From: Clostridia bacterium
Lineage (GTDB): Bacteria > Bacillota > TC1 > UBA5767
Direction of reading: 5' to 3'
Assembly (NCBI GenBank): GCA_030625965.1
Contig: DAOUPV010000010.1
Coordinates: forward strand, 1 to 47,507
DNA: 47,507 nt
Positions 8,510-17,083 of this stretch are shown one piece after another (the first letter of the stretch is position 1; each line of letters begins with the position of its first letter). Under the pieces are notes generated by a model, which made no database searches, had not been told where the DNA came from, and saw nothing but the letters and a program-made list of their open reading frames with translations. A program made the translations under genes and the position numbers.

Positions 8510-9229
8510 TTGGCTGAAGCAAAGAAGTATGAAGGAAAAACGAACTTTGCCGTATACGCGGTATGGGCAGCACTTATTTCTGTAGCATCCTTGCTACCTT
8601 CCATCCCTATGGTCGGTACAGGGGGCACATTCAGTTTGAAAGCAATTGTATTGCCGTTGGCAGGCATCTTGTTCGGCCCTGCCGCCGGAGCTATCATTTG
8701 TGCCATCGGAGGCTTCATCGGACAGATGCTGGCTCCGCACACGGCATGGATGGGCATTGCAACCTTTATTACAGGTATCTTCACCGGAACCATCGCTGGA
8801 TTCGTATCCAGAGGCAACTGGAAAGTACCATTGGGCCTGCTAATTGTCTTTACCGGCCTATGGCTTAGTACTCCCATTGGTAGAGAAGCCATTATTTTCC
8901 CGGCTGTATTCTATTCATTGGGAGTCGTCACCATTATTCTCGGCGGAATCTTCGCTAGAAAATGGTTACTGGGCAGCAATCCTGCCTTGCGCGGCGCAGC
9001 CATCTGGCTGTCGGCATTCTCAGGTTTTGTATTGGCGGCGGGATATGCCAACTATGTGGGCGGTATACTGATGTTACAATTGCCTGCACAGGTTTGGGCA
9101 GGTCTGGCTTTTATTTCACCCATTGAGAGAGCGGTCTTTTCCTTGGGCGCAGCCATCATCGGGGTTCCCCTGCTGGTCGGTCTGCCTAAGATTGGTGTCT
9201 TTGTTGGCCCCAAGCCTGAGGGAGAGTAG
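8510..9229 (+). CDS. ECF transporter S component, copy 1
   Basis: The 239-residue, highly hydrophobic protein has the look of an ECF substrate-binding S component. It has a short charged N-terminus, the helix AVYAVWAALISVASLL, then a Gly-rich stretch (FSLKAIVLPLAGILFGPAAGAI) typical of S proteins, and further helices ending in GPKPEGE. I chose TTG 8510 because AGGAGAGG lies eight bases before it; the open frame extends upstream with no better site. It is 227 of 239 residues identical to the tandem copy downstream. The substrate is unknown; the neighbouring ecfT-ecfA-ecfA genes very likely supply its energy module. It has its own leader hairpin and terminator, so it can be expressed apart from the core. 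Confidence 0.8.
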   Translation: MAEAKKYEGKTNFAVYAVWAALISVASLLPSIPMVGTGGTFSLKAIVLPLAGILFGPAAGAIICAIGGFIGQMLAPHTAWMGIATFITGIFTGTIAGFVSRGNWKVPLGLLIVFTGLWLSTPIGREAIIFPAVFYSLGVVTIILGGIFARKWLLGSNPALRGAAIWLSAFSGFVLAAGYANYVGGILMLQLPAQVWAGLAFISPIERAVFSLGAAIIGVPLLVGLPKIGVFVGPKPEGE

Positions 9230-9248
9230 AAAAAAAATTACTGGCGCT

Positions 9249-9277
9249 GGTGCAGGGTTTATCCCTGCACCTTTTTT
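9249..9277 (+). terminator. Intrinsic terminator after S component copy 1
   Basis: GGTGCAGGG pairs perfectly with CCCTGCACC over a 5-base loop and is followed by TTTTTT. The same hairpin, with a changed loop, follows copy 2. Confidence 0.9.
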
Positions 9278-9404
9278 ATTTTTACCGCGGTAATCGGTGC
9301 GGATGCTTGAAACTAGTCAGATTACTGGGGCTAAGAGCAAAGAATTTCATGCAGGAAACTAAGTCTTGCAGGAAAATTGCTATAAATATAGAAGTTAAGT
9401 AACG

Positions 9405-9434
9405 TATAATGTTTTGGGAGCGCCAGCTCGAGAC
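9405..9434 (+). promoter_or_regulatory. TATAAT box and AGCGCCAG hairpin before S component copy 2
   Basis: TATAAT at 9405-9410 is a perfect -10 sequence but no convincing -35 lies 16-18 bases upstream. Directly after it, GTTTTGGG (9411-9418) pairs with CTCGAGAC (9427-9434) around the loop AGCGCCAG. If the box is used, the hairpin would sit at the extreme 5' end of the message. Confidence 0.45.
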
Positions 9435-9478
9435 GCATATTTCTGCATTTTTTTGATTTTATAAGAGAGGTGATTATT

Positions 9479-10198
9479 TTGGCTGAAGCAAAAAAGTATG
9501 AGGGAAAAACGAACTTCGCTGTTTATGCAGTATGGGCAGCACTCATTTCTGTAGCATCCCTGCTACCTTCCATTCCAATGGTTGGTACTGGTGGTACGTT
9601 CAGCTTGAAAGCAATTGTATTGCCGCTGGCCGGTATTTTATTCGGACCGGCTGCCGGAGCCATCATTTGTGCTATCGGGGGCTTCATCGGACAGATGTTG
9701 GCACCACACACAGCTTGGATGGGCATTGCAACATTTATTACTGGAATCTTTACCGGCACCATCGCCGGCTTCGTATCCAGAGGCAACTGGAAAATTCCGT
9801 TGGGCCTCTTGGTAATCTTCACGGGACTATGGCTCAGTACCTCGATCGGTAGACAAGCCATCATCTTCCCAGCCGTATTCTATACACTGGGTGCCATTAC
9901 CATTATCCTCGGCGGAATCTTCGCTAAGAAATGGCTGTTGGGTAGCAATCCTGCCTTGCGCGGCGCAGCCATCTGGTTGGCTTCGTTCTCAGGTTTTGTA
10001 CTGGCGGCAGGCTATGCCAACTATGTGGGGGGCATTTTGATGCTACAACTGCCTGCACAGGTTTGGACCGGTCTGGCTTTCATTTCACCCATTGAAAGAG
10101 CGGTATTTTCCTTGGGTGCAGCCATCATCGGGGTTCCCCTGCTGGTCGGTCTGCCTAAGATTGGTGTCTTTGTTGGCCCCAAGCCTGAGGGAGAGTAG
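9479..10198 (+). CDS. ECF transporter S component, copy 2
   Basis: This 239-residue near-twin of the S protein at 8510 has a TTG start and the ribosome binding site AGAGAGG eight bases upstream. The first 105 or so residues are identical to copy 1 despite many silent DNA changes. All 12 replacements lie in the second half (for example Pro to Ser, Glu to Gln, Arg to Lys and Ala to Thr). This pattern means both copies have been under selection for function. The copies may bind slightly different substrates, or serve dosage. It shares the ECF core at 4528-7044. Confidence 0.8.
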   Translation: MAEAKKYEGKTNFAVYAVWAALISVASLLPSIPMVGTGGTFSLKAIVLPLAGILFGPAAGAIICAIGGFIGQMLAPHTAWMGIATFITGIFTGTIAGFVSRGNWKIPLGLLVIFTGLWLSTSIGRQAIIFPAVFYTLGAITIILGGIFAKKWLLGSNPALRGAAIWLASFSGFVLAAGYANYVGGILMLQLPAQVWTGLAFISPIERAVFSLGAAIIGVPLLVGLPKIGVFVGPKPEGE

Positions 10199-10214
10199 AA
10201 AAAATTACTGGCGC

Positions 10215-10243
10215 AGGTGCAGGGCTAAGCCCTGCACCTTTTT
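10215..10243 (+). terminator. Intrinsic terminator after S component copy 2
   Basis: AGGTGCAGGGC and GCCCTGCACCT form an 11-bp stem with a TAA loop followed by TTTTT. It separates the transporter locus from divIC. Confidence 0.92.
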
Positions 10244-10269
10244 CATGCTATAATGGGATGGAGGGTTTT

Positions 10270-10632
10270 ATGGATAAAAGAGAAGAGTACGGGATCTACG
10301 ATGACCCCGGCAGAAGGGCCAAAAAGAAAAAAAGAAAACCGAAGATCAAGCGGACATTCATCACTGTGCTGCTGGGTCTGGTCTTTCTCTATGCTATATT
10401 CATGATTACCAAGACTCAGTGGAATCTCTACCAGACCAACCAGGAAGTGGAAGCCCTGCAAGAGGAACTGGATCAGGTGCAGCAGGAGCAGGAAGCCTTG
10501 GTGGAAATGAAGGATTACGTGGGTAGCGATGAATATATCGAGTATAAAGCCCGCAAAGAATTGGGTCTGATAAAGCAAGGGGAACATCTTATCGTGCTGG
10601 CTGAACCGTCAGATAGCACGGGAGAAAAATAA
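10270..10632 (+). CDS. divIC: Septum formation initiator family protein (DivIC/FtsB)
   Basis: The 120-residue bitopic membrane protein has a very basic cytoplasmic N-terminus (RRAKKKKRKPKIKR), one transmembrane helix (FITVLLGLVFLYAIFMI), then a coiled coil (EVEALQEELDQVQQEQEAL) and the conserved tail YIEYKARKELGLIKQGE. That is the DivIC/FtsB layout of the divisome subcomplex with FtsL and DivIB. I prefer ATG 10270 to ATG 10258, because the first ATG overlaps the GGAGGG that serves as the ribosome binding site. A TATAAT at 10249-10254 may belong to its promoter. DivIC near tilS and ftsH is the standard Firmicute arrangement. Confidence 0.88.
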   Translation: MDKREEYGIYDDPGRRAKKKKRKPKIKRTFITVLLGLVFLYAIFMITKTQWNLYQTNQEVEALQEELDQVQQEQEALVEMKDYVGSDEYIEYKARKELGLIKQGEHLIVLAEPSDSTGEK

Positions 10633-10646
10633 TTTCATAAATACTA

Positions 10647-10675
10647 TTGACAATCTGTACGTAAGCGTTGATAAT
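10647..10675 (+). promoter_or_regulatory. Sigma-70-type promoter for the tRNA-Met pair
   Basis: TTGACA (10647-10652), a 17-bp spacer and GATAAT (10670-10675) lie 13 bp before the initiator tRNA. This is close to consensus and correctly placed for stable RNA expression. Confidence 0.85.
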
Positions 10676-10687
10676 AAGTCTTGTCGT

Positions 10688-10763
<76 letters not shown>

Positions 10764-10774
10764 CTTTTTTATTT

Positions 10775-10851
10775 GGCGGTGTAGCTCAGCTGGTTAGAGC
10801 ATACGGCTCATACCCGTAGTGTCACAGGTTCAACTCCTGTCACCGCTACCA
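10775..10851 (+). tRNA. Elongator tRNA-Met (CAT)
   Basis: The 77-base gene has a paired GGCGGTG acceptor, encoded CCA and a CAT anticodon. The acceptor and the TACGG...CCGTA anticodon stem resemble elongator tRNA-Met of Firmicutes rather than the lysidine-modified tRNA-Ile2, although tilS lies directly downstream. Confidence 0.88.
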
Positions 10852-10860
10852 TGACATTTT

Positions 10861-10888
10861 ACAGACTGTTGTCAGTCTGTTTTTTTTT
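10861..10888 (+). terminator. Intrinsic terminator after the tRNA-Met pair
   Basis: ACAGACTG and CAGTCTGT form an 8-bp stem over a TTGT loop, followed by a run of T residues. It lies between the tRNAs and tilS. Confidence 0.92.
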
Positions 10889-10911
10889 ACCGTTTTTCAG
10901 GAGAGGGATTT

Positions 10912-12288
10912 ATGTTACGCGAACAACTGGAAGAAATTATCCGACAACGGAATATGCTGCAGGACGGGGACACCGTGGTATTGGGGTTGTCCGGTGGATT
11001 GGATTCCGTCTGCCTTTTTCACCTGCTGCGCCAGATGAATAAGACCCACGGCTATCGCCTGATCGCCGTGCATCTGAACCACGGGCTTCGAGCGGAAGCG
11101 GATGCGGATGAGGATTTCGTCACTAAACTCTGCCTCACTCATGGTGTTGAACTGGTAAGCCGGAAAAGAGATATTCAGGACTTGGTGCATGAGTCAGGTT
11201 TGGGAATCGAAGAACAAGCTCGTAACGAGCGCTACCGCCTGTTTGAGGAGACAAGAAGCGAATACGGCGCTAGTGCCATCGCGCTGGCCCATCACCGGGA
11301 GGATCAATCGGAAACCGTGCTACACCACCTGATCCGCGGATCAGCGCTGCGCGGCCTGGGTGGCATGCGCCACAAGAGGGACTGGATTATCCGTCCGCTC
11401 TTGTCCATCGGCAAGGCGGAACTGAGGACATATATGCTGGCGGAGGGCTATGAGTGGGTGGAGGATGAATCCAACAGGGATTTGGCCTACACCAGGAACC
11501 GTCTGAGGCATCAGATATTACCGTTGCTTCGGGCTATCAATCCCAGTGTGGACGAGCAGTTTCTTCAAACCAGCCTGCTACTGCAGGAGGATGAGGAAAC
11601 GTTGGAGGCGTTGAGCCGGAAATGGATGCAGGAATGCGCCACCTTCTATGGTCGGCTGGGTGTCTCGATGAACTTTACGGACTGGGAGGCTGCGACGTTT
11701 TCATTCCGATCGCGTTTCTACCGGCAAGCCTATCTGAATCTGACAGGACGGGGATTGGAGAAGAAGTACGTAATCCTCATGGATAAACAATTGCAGGAGC
11801 GCAAGCTAGTGGACCTCCCGGGCGGTATTTTTGCCAAGGTGAGCAAGGGACGTCTGATTGTAGGATCCAAGCTGAGAAGAAAGATACCATACCAGGTAGA
11901 ACTGGAAACGCCGTGTGAAATAGAACTGGCGATCGGTCTGACGGTCAGAGCCAGTTTGGTGGATACGGCAGACTATTACGGACTGCCGGAAGAAGAACGG
12001 GGTAGTACGTTAGATTTCTATGCCGATCTGCAAGAGCTGGGTGAAAAGATCGTGCTTCGAAACCGCACCTCAGATGATGCCTACAGGATGCTGGGAGCTG
12101 CGGGTCAGTCCTCGGTCAAGAAGCTGTTTTCTGCCTTGGGCTTGGGAGCCTATGCCAGCCAGAACCTGCCGGTCATCTGCTCTCCTGCAGGTAGAATCGT
12201 ATGGGCGGCCGGTGGAAGGATCCATCCGGAATACCGCGTTACACAAGAAACCAGGCAGATTGTTCATGTTGAGCTCGTCCCTCATTGA
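10912..12288 (+). CDS. tilS: tRNA(Ile)-lysidine synthase
   Basis: TilS converts C34 of tRNA-Ile2 (anticodon CAT) to lysidine with ATP, which lets it read AUA instead of AUG. The 458-residue protein has the PP-loop SGGLDS at residues 27-32, the conserved LNHGLR, RNERYRLF, AHHREDQSETVL and TRNRLRHQILP segments, a middle substrate-binding domain and a C-terminal TilS domain (RTSDDAYRM...VKKLFSALG). The length is normal. GAGAGG lies upstream of ATG 10912. It follows the tRNA terminator and precedes ftsH by about 70 bp, the usual tilS-ftsH order; the hpt gene often found between them is absent. Confidence 0.95.
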   Translation: MLREQLEEIIRQRNMLQDGDTVVLGLSGGLDSVCLFHLLRQMNKTHGYRLIAVHLNHGLRAEADADEDFVTKLCLTHGVELVSRKRDIQDLVHESGLGIEEQARNERYRLFEETRSEYGASAIALAHHREDQSETVLHHLIRGSALRGLGGMRHKRDWIIRPLLSIGKAELRTYMLAEGYEWVEDESNRDLAYTRNRLRHQILPLLRAINPSVDEQFLQTSLLLQEDEETLEALSRKWMQECATFYGRLGVSMNFTDWEAATFSFRSRFYRQAYLNLTGRGLEKKYVILMDKQLQERKLVDLPGGIFAKVSKGRLIVGSKLRRKIPYQVELETPCEIELAIGLTVRASLVDTADYYGLPEEERGSTLDFYADLQELGEKIVLRNRTSDDAYRMLGAAGQSSVKKLFSALGLGAYASQNLPVICSPAGRIVWAAGGRIHPEYRVTQETRQIVHVELVPH

Positions 12289-12361
12289 AAGTACAAGGCC
12301 GATATGTTAGTATATTGTAGTATATGCTATAAGGAAATGAGCTCGAAAGGATAAATGATAA

Positions 12362-14299
12362 ATGGGAAAAAATACTAAGAATATAACGTTCTTCCTACTG
12401 CTGGCCCTGCTGCTCTTCACGATGCTGCGGTTCAACATGGGAACGACAACGGAACCTACCGTACTCACCTACAATGAGTTCAACAATCTGGTAGAAAGTG
12501 GACAGGTGGAAGAAGTTTCCCTGGAAACGGATGATGGTGACATAGTCAATATCAGCGGAACCTTGGATGATGGGTCTGAATTCGCTTTCACGGCCTTGAA
12601 ATCTGACGATCTTGCAGGCTGGCTCATAGAGAACGATGTGAGGATTGAAAATGCAGGAGCGGCACAGGATCCCTGGTGGTTTGGTATAATCGGGTACCTG
12701 TTCCCCGTGGCTCTGCTGATCGGTATGCTGGTATTCATGTCCCAGCAGGCCCAGGGTGGCAACAAGGCCATGCAGTTTGGAAAGAGCAAGGCTAAACTGC
12801 AGAACGAGATGACCAAGAAGGTTACCTTCAAGGAGGTGGCCGGTTGTGACGAAGTGAAAGAAGAATTGGAGGAAATCATCGATTTCCTCAAGAGCCCCGA
12901 GAAGTACACCAAGCTGGGTGCTAAGATTCCTAAGGGTGTATTGCTCTTTGGAGCCCCTGGTACCGGTAAAACGCTGCTGGCCAAAGCAGTGGCCGGCGAG
13001 GCCGACGTGCCGTTCTTCACCATCAGCGGATCCGATTTCGTGGAGATGTTTGTGGGAGTGGGTGCGTCTAGGGTGCGTGACCTGTTCGCGCAGGCCAAGA
13101 AGAGCGCTCCGTGTATCATTTTCATCGACGAGATCGACGCGGTCGGCAGACAGCGTGGTGCCGGTCTTGGTGGCGGTCATGATGAGCGGGAACAGACGCT
13201 GAACCAGCTGCTGGTGGAGATGGATGGATTTGAGACTAATGAAGGCATCATCATCATTGCAGCCACCAACCGCCCGGACATTCTGGATCCGGCACTGTTG
13301 CGACCAGGTCGTTTTGACCGTCAGATCACAGTCGACGTCCCTGATTTGAAGGGAAGAGAAGAAATTTTGAATGTCCATGCCAAAGGTAAGCCATTGGCGG
13401 AGGACGTAAATCTTTCGGTACTGGCCAAGAGGACACCGGGATTCACCGGTGCGGATCTGGCCAACCTGATGAACGAGGGTGCATTGCTCACGGCCAGGAA
13501 GAACGGATTGCGCATCAGCATGGAAGAGTTAGAATCCTCTATCGAACGTATCATCGCCGGACCGGAGAAACGTTCCAAGGTCATGAGCGACAAGGAAAAG
13601 AAACTGGTGGCCTATCATGAAGCGGGCCATGCGGTGACCAGCCATTATCTGCCCAATACGGACCCGTTGCACAAGGTGTCCATCATCCCCAGGGGTGCGG
13701 CCGGCGGCTATACGCTGCTGTTGCCTGAGGAGGACCGCAACTACGTGACCAAGGAGCAGATGTTCGAGCAGGTCTGCATGTTGCTGGGCGGTCGAATCGC
13801 CGAAGCACTGGTGTTGGATGACATCTCTACAGGTGCCTCAAACGATCTGGAACGGGCGACAAGCACTATCCGTAGCATGATTACTGCATACGGCATGAGT
13901 GAAGAACTGGGCAGCCTGACATTCGGCAACAATGCGGATCACCAGGTCTTCCTGGGCCGCGATATATCTAAGGACAGAAATTACAGTGAGGAAATCGCTT
14001 ATAACATAGACAAAGAAGCCAAACGTTGGATGGACAACTGCTATAAGCGGACTGAAGCCATCCTGAATGAGCATATGGACAAACTGGTTCTGCTAGCGGA
14101 AAACCTGATGGAACGAGAGACCATTGATGCGGAAGAATTCCTTCTGTTGATGGAAAAAGGTGAAATCACCGAGACTGTACCGGAGACTCAAGAAGCTCCT
14201 GCGGTAGATTCGGGATCCGTGCCTGAAATCCAAGAGGAAATCGTACCTGAGAGCAAAGAAAAAATCGCAGTAGATCTGGCATCTGAGCCCATCGCTTAG
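12362..14299 (+). CDS. ftsH: ATP-dependent zinc metalloprotease FtsH
   Basis: The 645-residue, membrane-anchored AAA+ protease degrades misfolded and regulatory membrane proteins. Visible in order are TM1 (residues 9-24), an extracytoplasmic domain, TM2 (about 106-126), Walker A GAPGTGKT at 197-204, Walker B ([12 protein letters not shown]), the second region of homology ([19 protein letters not shown]) and the zinc site HEAGH at 419-423. The C-terminal tail after about residue 600 is acidic, with an imperfectly repeated VPE(T/I)QE pattern of no known role. It has its own weak ribosome binding site (AAAGGA). Ndk follows 32 bp downstream. Confidence 0.97.
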   Translation: MGKNTKNITFFLLLALLLFTMLRFNMGTTTEPTVLTYNEFNNLVESGQVEEVSLETDDGDIVNISGTLDDGSEFAFTALKSDDLAGWLIENDVRIENAGAAQDPWWFGIIGYLFPVALLIGMLVFMSQQAQGGNKAMQFGKSKAKLQNEMTKKVTFKEVAGCDEVKEELEEIIDFLKSPEKYTKLGAKIPKGVLLFGAPGTGKTLLAKAVAGEADVPFFTISGSDFVEMFVGVGASRVRDLFAQAKKSAPCIIFIDEIDAVGRQRGAGLGGGHDEREQTLNQLLVEMDGFETNEGIIIIAATNRPDILDPALLRPGRFDRQITVDVPDLKGREEILNVHAKGKPLAEDVNLSVLAKRTPGFTGADLANLMNEGALLTARKNGLRISMEELESSIERIIAGPEKRSKVMSDKEKKLVAYHEAGHAVTSHYLPNTDPLHKVSIIPRGAAGGYTLLLPEEDRNYVTKEQMFEQVCMLLGGRIAEALVLDDISTGASNDLERATSTIRSMITAYGMSEELGSLTFGNNADHQVFLGRDISKDRNYSEEIAYNIDKEAKRWMDNCYKRTEAILNEHMDKLVLLAENLMERETIDAEEFLLLMEKGEITETVPETQEAPAVDSGSVPEIQEEIVPESKEKIAVDLASEPIA

Positions 14300-14331
14300 A
14301 CCGGAATGAATAAATTCTAAGGAGACCAATA

Positions 14332-14745
14332 ATGGAAAAGACTTTTGTAATGCTTAAACCGGATGCGGTTGAGCGTAACCTGATGGGAGATATCCTATCA
14401 AGAATCGAGAATAAAGGGTACCGTATTGTGGCCATGAGAATGGAAGTGCTTTCGGATGACCAAGCTAAGAAGCATTATGAAGAACATGTGGAGAAGCCCT
14501 TCTTCCCAGAACTGCTGGAATTCATCACCTCTGGCCGTGTGGTGGATATGGTGATCGAAGGCGAAAAGGCAGTGGCTGGCATGAGAAAGATGCTGGGTGC
14601 GACTGATCCCAACGAAGCGGAAGCGGGCAGCATCCGTGGAACTTTCGGTTTCAGCAAGTCAACAAACCTGTTACACGCTTCTGACAGTCTAGAGAGCGCC
14701 AAGAGAGAAATTGACCTGTATTTCACAGAAAAAGAGATTTTTTAA
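14332..14745 (+). CDS. ndk: Nucleoside diphosphate kinase
   Basis: Ndk transfers the gamma phosphate from ATP to other nucleoside diphosphates through a phospho-histidine. The 137-residue protein has the start MEKTFVMLKPDAVERNL, the nucleotide loop RGTFG and the active site NLLHASDS. The usual Gly after the catalytic His is Ala here, a tolerated change. The length is typical. It lies just after ftsH and ends in its own terminator. Confidence 0.97.
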   Translation: MEKTFVMLKPDAVERNLMGDILSRIENKGYRIVAMRMEVLSDDQAKKHYEEHVEKPFFPELLEFITSGRVVDMVIEGEKAVAGMRKMLGATDPNEAEAGSIRGTFGFSKSTNLLHASDSLESAKREIDLYFTEKEIF

Positions 14746-14790
14746 TAGCATTTAAAAGTGGATTAAATTTAAATTATGCAGTGATAATTA

Positions 14791-14822
14791 AGAGCGGGTG
14801 AAAACTTTCACCTGCTCTTTTC
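14791..14822 (+). terminator. Intrinsic terminator after ndk
   Basis: AGAGCGGGTGAAA pairs with TTTCACCTGCTCT (one G-T) over a very short loop, followed by TTTTCTT. It isolates fhs from the ftsH-ndk unit. Confidence 0.88.
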
Positions 14823-14832
14823 TTAAAATCGT

Positions 14833-14889
14833 TTGACAAGAAGGCGCAAAATTTGATTAAATGGTATCGAATAGGCTATCAATGATAGC
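14833..14889 (+). promoter_or_regulatory. Promoter region of fhs with an inverted repeat
   Basis: TTGACA at 14833-14838 is followed at about 17-18 bp by an ATTAAAT-type -10. Downstream, GCTATC AAT GATAGC (14875-14889) is a perfect 6-3-6 inverted repeat near the expected start of the message. It could be an operator or a 5'-end stabilising hairpin. Confidence 0.55.
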
Positions 14890-14935
14890 GAATAAAGGGG
14901 TACCTTTAAATAAATTTTTTTAAGGAGATGCAAAG

Positions 14936-16606
14936 ATGCTTACAGATATTGAAATCGCTCAGAAGGCGAAAATGTTGCCGGTCCTAGAGATCGCTAAAGG
15001 CTTAGGATTGTCCGAGGATGACCTAGAGCTATACGGTAAGTACAAAGCTAAGATTTCCATGGAGACCATTAAAGGTCTTAGTGACCGCGAGGACGGAAAA
15101 CTGGTATTGGTAACTGCCATCAACCCGACTCCAGCCGGTGAAGGAAAAACCACCACTTCTGTTGGTTTGACCGACGGTTTGAGAAAATTGGGTGAGAACG
15201 CCATGGTTTGCTTGAGAGAGCCTTCCTTGGGACCGAGCTTCGGTGTTAAAGGCGGAGCCGCTGGTGGCGGGCTGGCACAAGTAGTACCGATGGATGAGAT
15301 CAACCTGCACTTCACTGGTGATATCCACGCCATCACTTATGCACACAACCTGTTGGCTGCTATGGTAGACAACAGCTTGAAGCAAGGCAATCCTTTGAAC
15401 ATGGATCCGACCAGAATCGTGTTCAGACGTGTTATCGACCTGAGTGACCGTGCTCTGAGAAACACCGTTATCGGTATGGGCGGTCCGGCTCACGGCGTGC
15501 CTAGACAAGATGGATTCGACATCACTGTAGCATCTGAGATCATGGCCATCCTTTGCTTGTCTGATGACCTGATGGATATGAAGAAGCGTTTTGCCGACAT
15601 CGTTGTAGCTTATACCTATGACAGAAAACCGGTAACCGCTGCCCAGTTGGAAGCTCAAGGCGCCATGACTCTTCTGATGAAGGACGCCATCAAGCCTAAC
15701 CTGGTACAAACTCTGGAGAACACTCCTGCATTTATCCACGGTGGCCCGTTCGCGAACATTGCTCACGGTTGTAACTCCGTTACTGCTACCAAGACTGCTT
15801 TGAAACTGGCTGACATCGTTGTAACTGAAGCTGGATTCGGTGCTGACCTGGGTGCTGAGAAATTCTTCGATCTGAAATGCCGTTTTGCTAACCTGAAACC
15901 GGCTGCAACCGTTATCGTAGCTACCGTCCGCGCTCTGAAGATGCATGGCGGCGTAGCCAAAGCTGATTTGGGTGATGAGAACCTGGCTGCTCTTGAAGCG
16001 GGTTTCGCTAACCTGGAGAAGCACATCGAGAACATAGGCAAATTCGGCGTACCTGCTCTAGTAGCCGTAAACAAGTTCCCGACCGACTACGATGACGAGA
16101 TTGACTTGGTAATCAAGAAATGCCAAGACATGGGCGTAGAAGTTGCACTGTCCGACGTATGGGCTAAAGGTGGAGAAGGCGGAAAAGAATTGGCCGAGAA
16201 AGTTCTCAAGACCATTGCTGAAAAGCCCTCTAACTTCAAGGTTCTTTACGACGAGAAGCGACCAGTTGTTGAGAAGATTGAAACCATCGCCAGAGAAGTA
16301 TATGGCGCTGACGGCGTAATCTTCGAGACTGCTGCTATGAAGAGCATCAAGCAGTACACCGATATGGGTTACGGCGATCTGCCCATCTGTATAGCTAAGA
16401 CACAGTATTCCTTGTCTGATGACGCTTCCAAACTGGGAAGACCTGAAAACTTCACCATCAGCATCCGTGAAGTAAGACTGTCTGCTGGTGCTGGATTCAT
16501 GGTTGCCATTTCCGGTAACGTAATGACTATGCCAGGCCTGCCCAAGAGACCGACTGCTTGCAATATCGATATCGATGAAAACGGCGTAATTACCGGCTTG
16601 TTCTAA
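14936..16606 (+). CDS. fhs: Formate-tetrahydrofolate ligase
   Basis: Fhs makes 10-formyl-THF from formate, THF and ATP, or runs in reverse to gain ATP in purine- and glycine-fermenting anaerobes. The 556-residue protein is full length and highly conserved: the P-loop [10 protein letters not shown] near residue 64, [46 protein letters not shown] and the C-terminal [17 protein letters not shown] is eight bases upstream of ATG. Codon choice is strongly biased (GCT, GTA, AAC, ATC) relative to neighbours, a sign of high expression. It is monocistronic between two terminators. In this setting it could recover energy from C1 units released in purine breakdown, or simply supply C1 units. Confidence 0.98.
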   Translation: MLTDIEIAQKAKMLPVLEIAKGLGLSEDDLELYGKYKAKISMETIKGLSDREDGKLVLVTAINPTPAGEGKTTTSVGLTDGLRKLGENAMVCLREPSLGPSFGVKGGAAGGGLAQVVPMDEINLHFTGDIHAITYAHNLLAAMVDNSLKQGNPLNMDPTRIVFRRVIDLSDRALRNTVIGMGGPAHGVPRQDGFDITVASEIMAILCLSDDLMDMKKRFADIVVAYTYDRKPVTAAQLEAQGAMTLLMKDAIKPNLVQTLENTPAFIHGGPFANIAHGCNSVTATKTALKLADIVVTEAGFGADLGAEKFFDLKCRFANLKPAATVIVATVRALKMHGGVAKADLGDENLAALEAGFANLEKHIENIGKFGVPALVAVNKFPTDYDDEIDLVIKKCQDMGVEVALSDVWAKGGEGGKELAEKVLKTIAEKPSNFKVLYDEKRPVVEKIETIAREVYGADGVIFETAAMKSIKQYTDMGYGDLPICIAKTQYSLSDDASKLGRPENFTISIREVRLSAGAGFMVAISGNVMTMPGLPKRPTACNIDIDENGVITGLF

Positions 16607-16618
16607 AAAACCAACTGA

Positions 16619-16648
16619 AGCGAACGCGAAAGCGTTCGCTTTTTTTTT
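16619..16648 (+). terminator. Intrinsic terminator after fhs
   Basis: AGCGAACGC and GCGTTCGCT pair perfectly over a GAAA tetraloop and are followed by nine T residues. This is a very strong terminator. Confidence 0.97.
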
Positions 16649-16699
16649 CCTGAATTGCATAGCAAGTTGAACTAGTGTACCTGTAACATAGGGTATTGT

Positions 16700-16804
16700 T
16701 CATGATGTTGCCAAACATCGTACTTCAGCTGTAAAGGCTTCATCAGGAGTTCGGTATCCTAGGATTTTTCTGGGTAATGAATTACACCAGGTTTGAACTC
16801 TTTC
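16700..16804 (-). pseudogene. IS30-family transposase C-terminal remnant
   Basis: The reverse strand encodes about 33 residues ending at a stop at 16700-16702. They include the IS30-type signature SLPRKILGYRTPDEAF. Nothing of the DDE catalytic core is present, so only the extreme 3' end of a transposase survives. It abuts a second transposase remnant and marks the left edge of the AT-rich block. Confidence 0.75.
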
Positions 16805-16809
16805 GAAGG

Positions 16810-16976
16810 AGAAAGCTTTGTCCTTATTTTTTATAGTCCCGAACCATACGGTTCACATGCCTTTTGGTACACCTCAACTTTAGAGAAGCGGTGTTCTTAT
16901 TACCATTCGATTCGACCAGTTTCCAAATCACTTCGTACTTGTAATTTTCATGCAGGTTCAATTCGACCTTTCGCAT
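16810..16976 (-). pseudogene. ISNCY-type transposase N-terminal remnant
   Basis: Reading leftward from ATG at 16974-16976 on the reverse strand gives 50 residues beginning MRKVELNLHENYKYEVIWKL and ending VNRMVRDYKK, the helix-turn-helix N-terminus of ISNCY-type transposases. A slip in the run of six A residues leads to a stop at 16824; the other frame continues as KDKAFSF before merging with the IS30 remnant. The gene is truncated and frameshifted. From here to the next promoter (16977-17083) I see nothing coding. Confidence 0.65.
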
Positions 16977-17083
16977 GTTGATAACCTCGCTGTCTTTATT
17001 ATTCGCGAAGTAATATACTACATCCCTACCGGGGCATTATCACTTGTGCATTACTCTAAATCATTTGACAGGAATAAGGATAT

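Larger units (their letters stand above)
8445..10243 (+). repeat. Tandem duplication of a hairpin - S gene - terminator unit
   Basis: Two head-to-tail units of about 830 bp, starting at 8445 and 9411, each hold the AGCGCCAG hairpin, a TTG-started S gene and a GGTGCAGGG terminator. Between them lies about 130 bp of unique DNA. Coding DNA differs at many third positions in the first half but is nearly identical near the 3' end, including the last 50 or so bases through the stop. This suggests an old duplication with later gene conversion at the 3' end. Confidence 0.85.

Noticed and set aside
10775-10851. tRNA-Ile2 (lysidine) instead of tRNA-Met, suggested by adjacency to tilS
   Set aside because: Acceptor and anticodon stems resemble elongator tRNA-Met of Firmicutes; divIC/tRNA/tilS adjacency is common without functional link.
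12395-13378. 327-residue open frame on the reverse strand opposite ftsH
   Set aside because: It lies wholly opposite a highly conserved gene, resembles no protein family, and is a frame shadow of ftsH codon use.
15029-16024. 331-residue open frame on the reverse strand opposite fhs
   Set aside because: Caused by the strong codon bias of fhs; no family resemblance and no ribosome binding site of note.
16793-16981. 62-residue forward open frame in the transposase-debris region
   Set aside because: The reverse strand there matches transposase sequence; the forward frame has no family resemblance.
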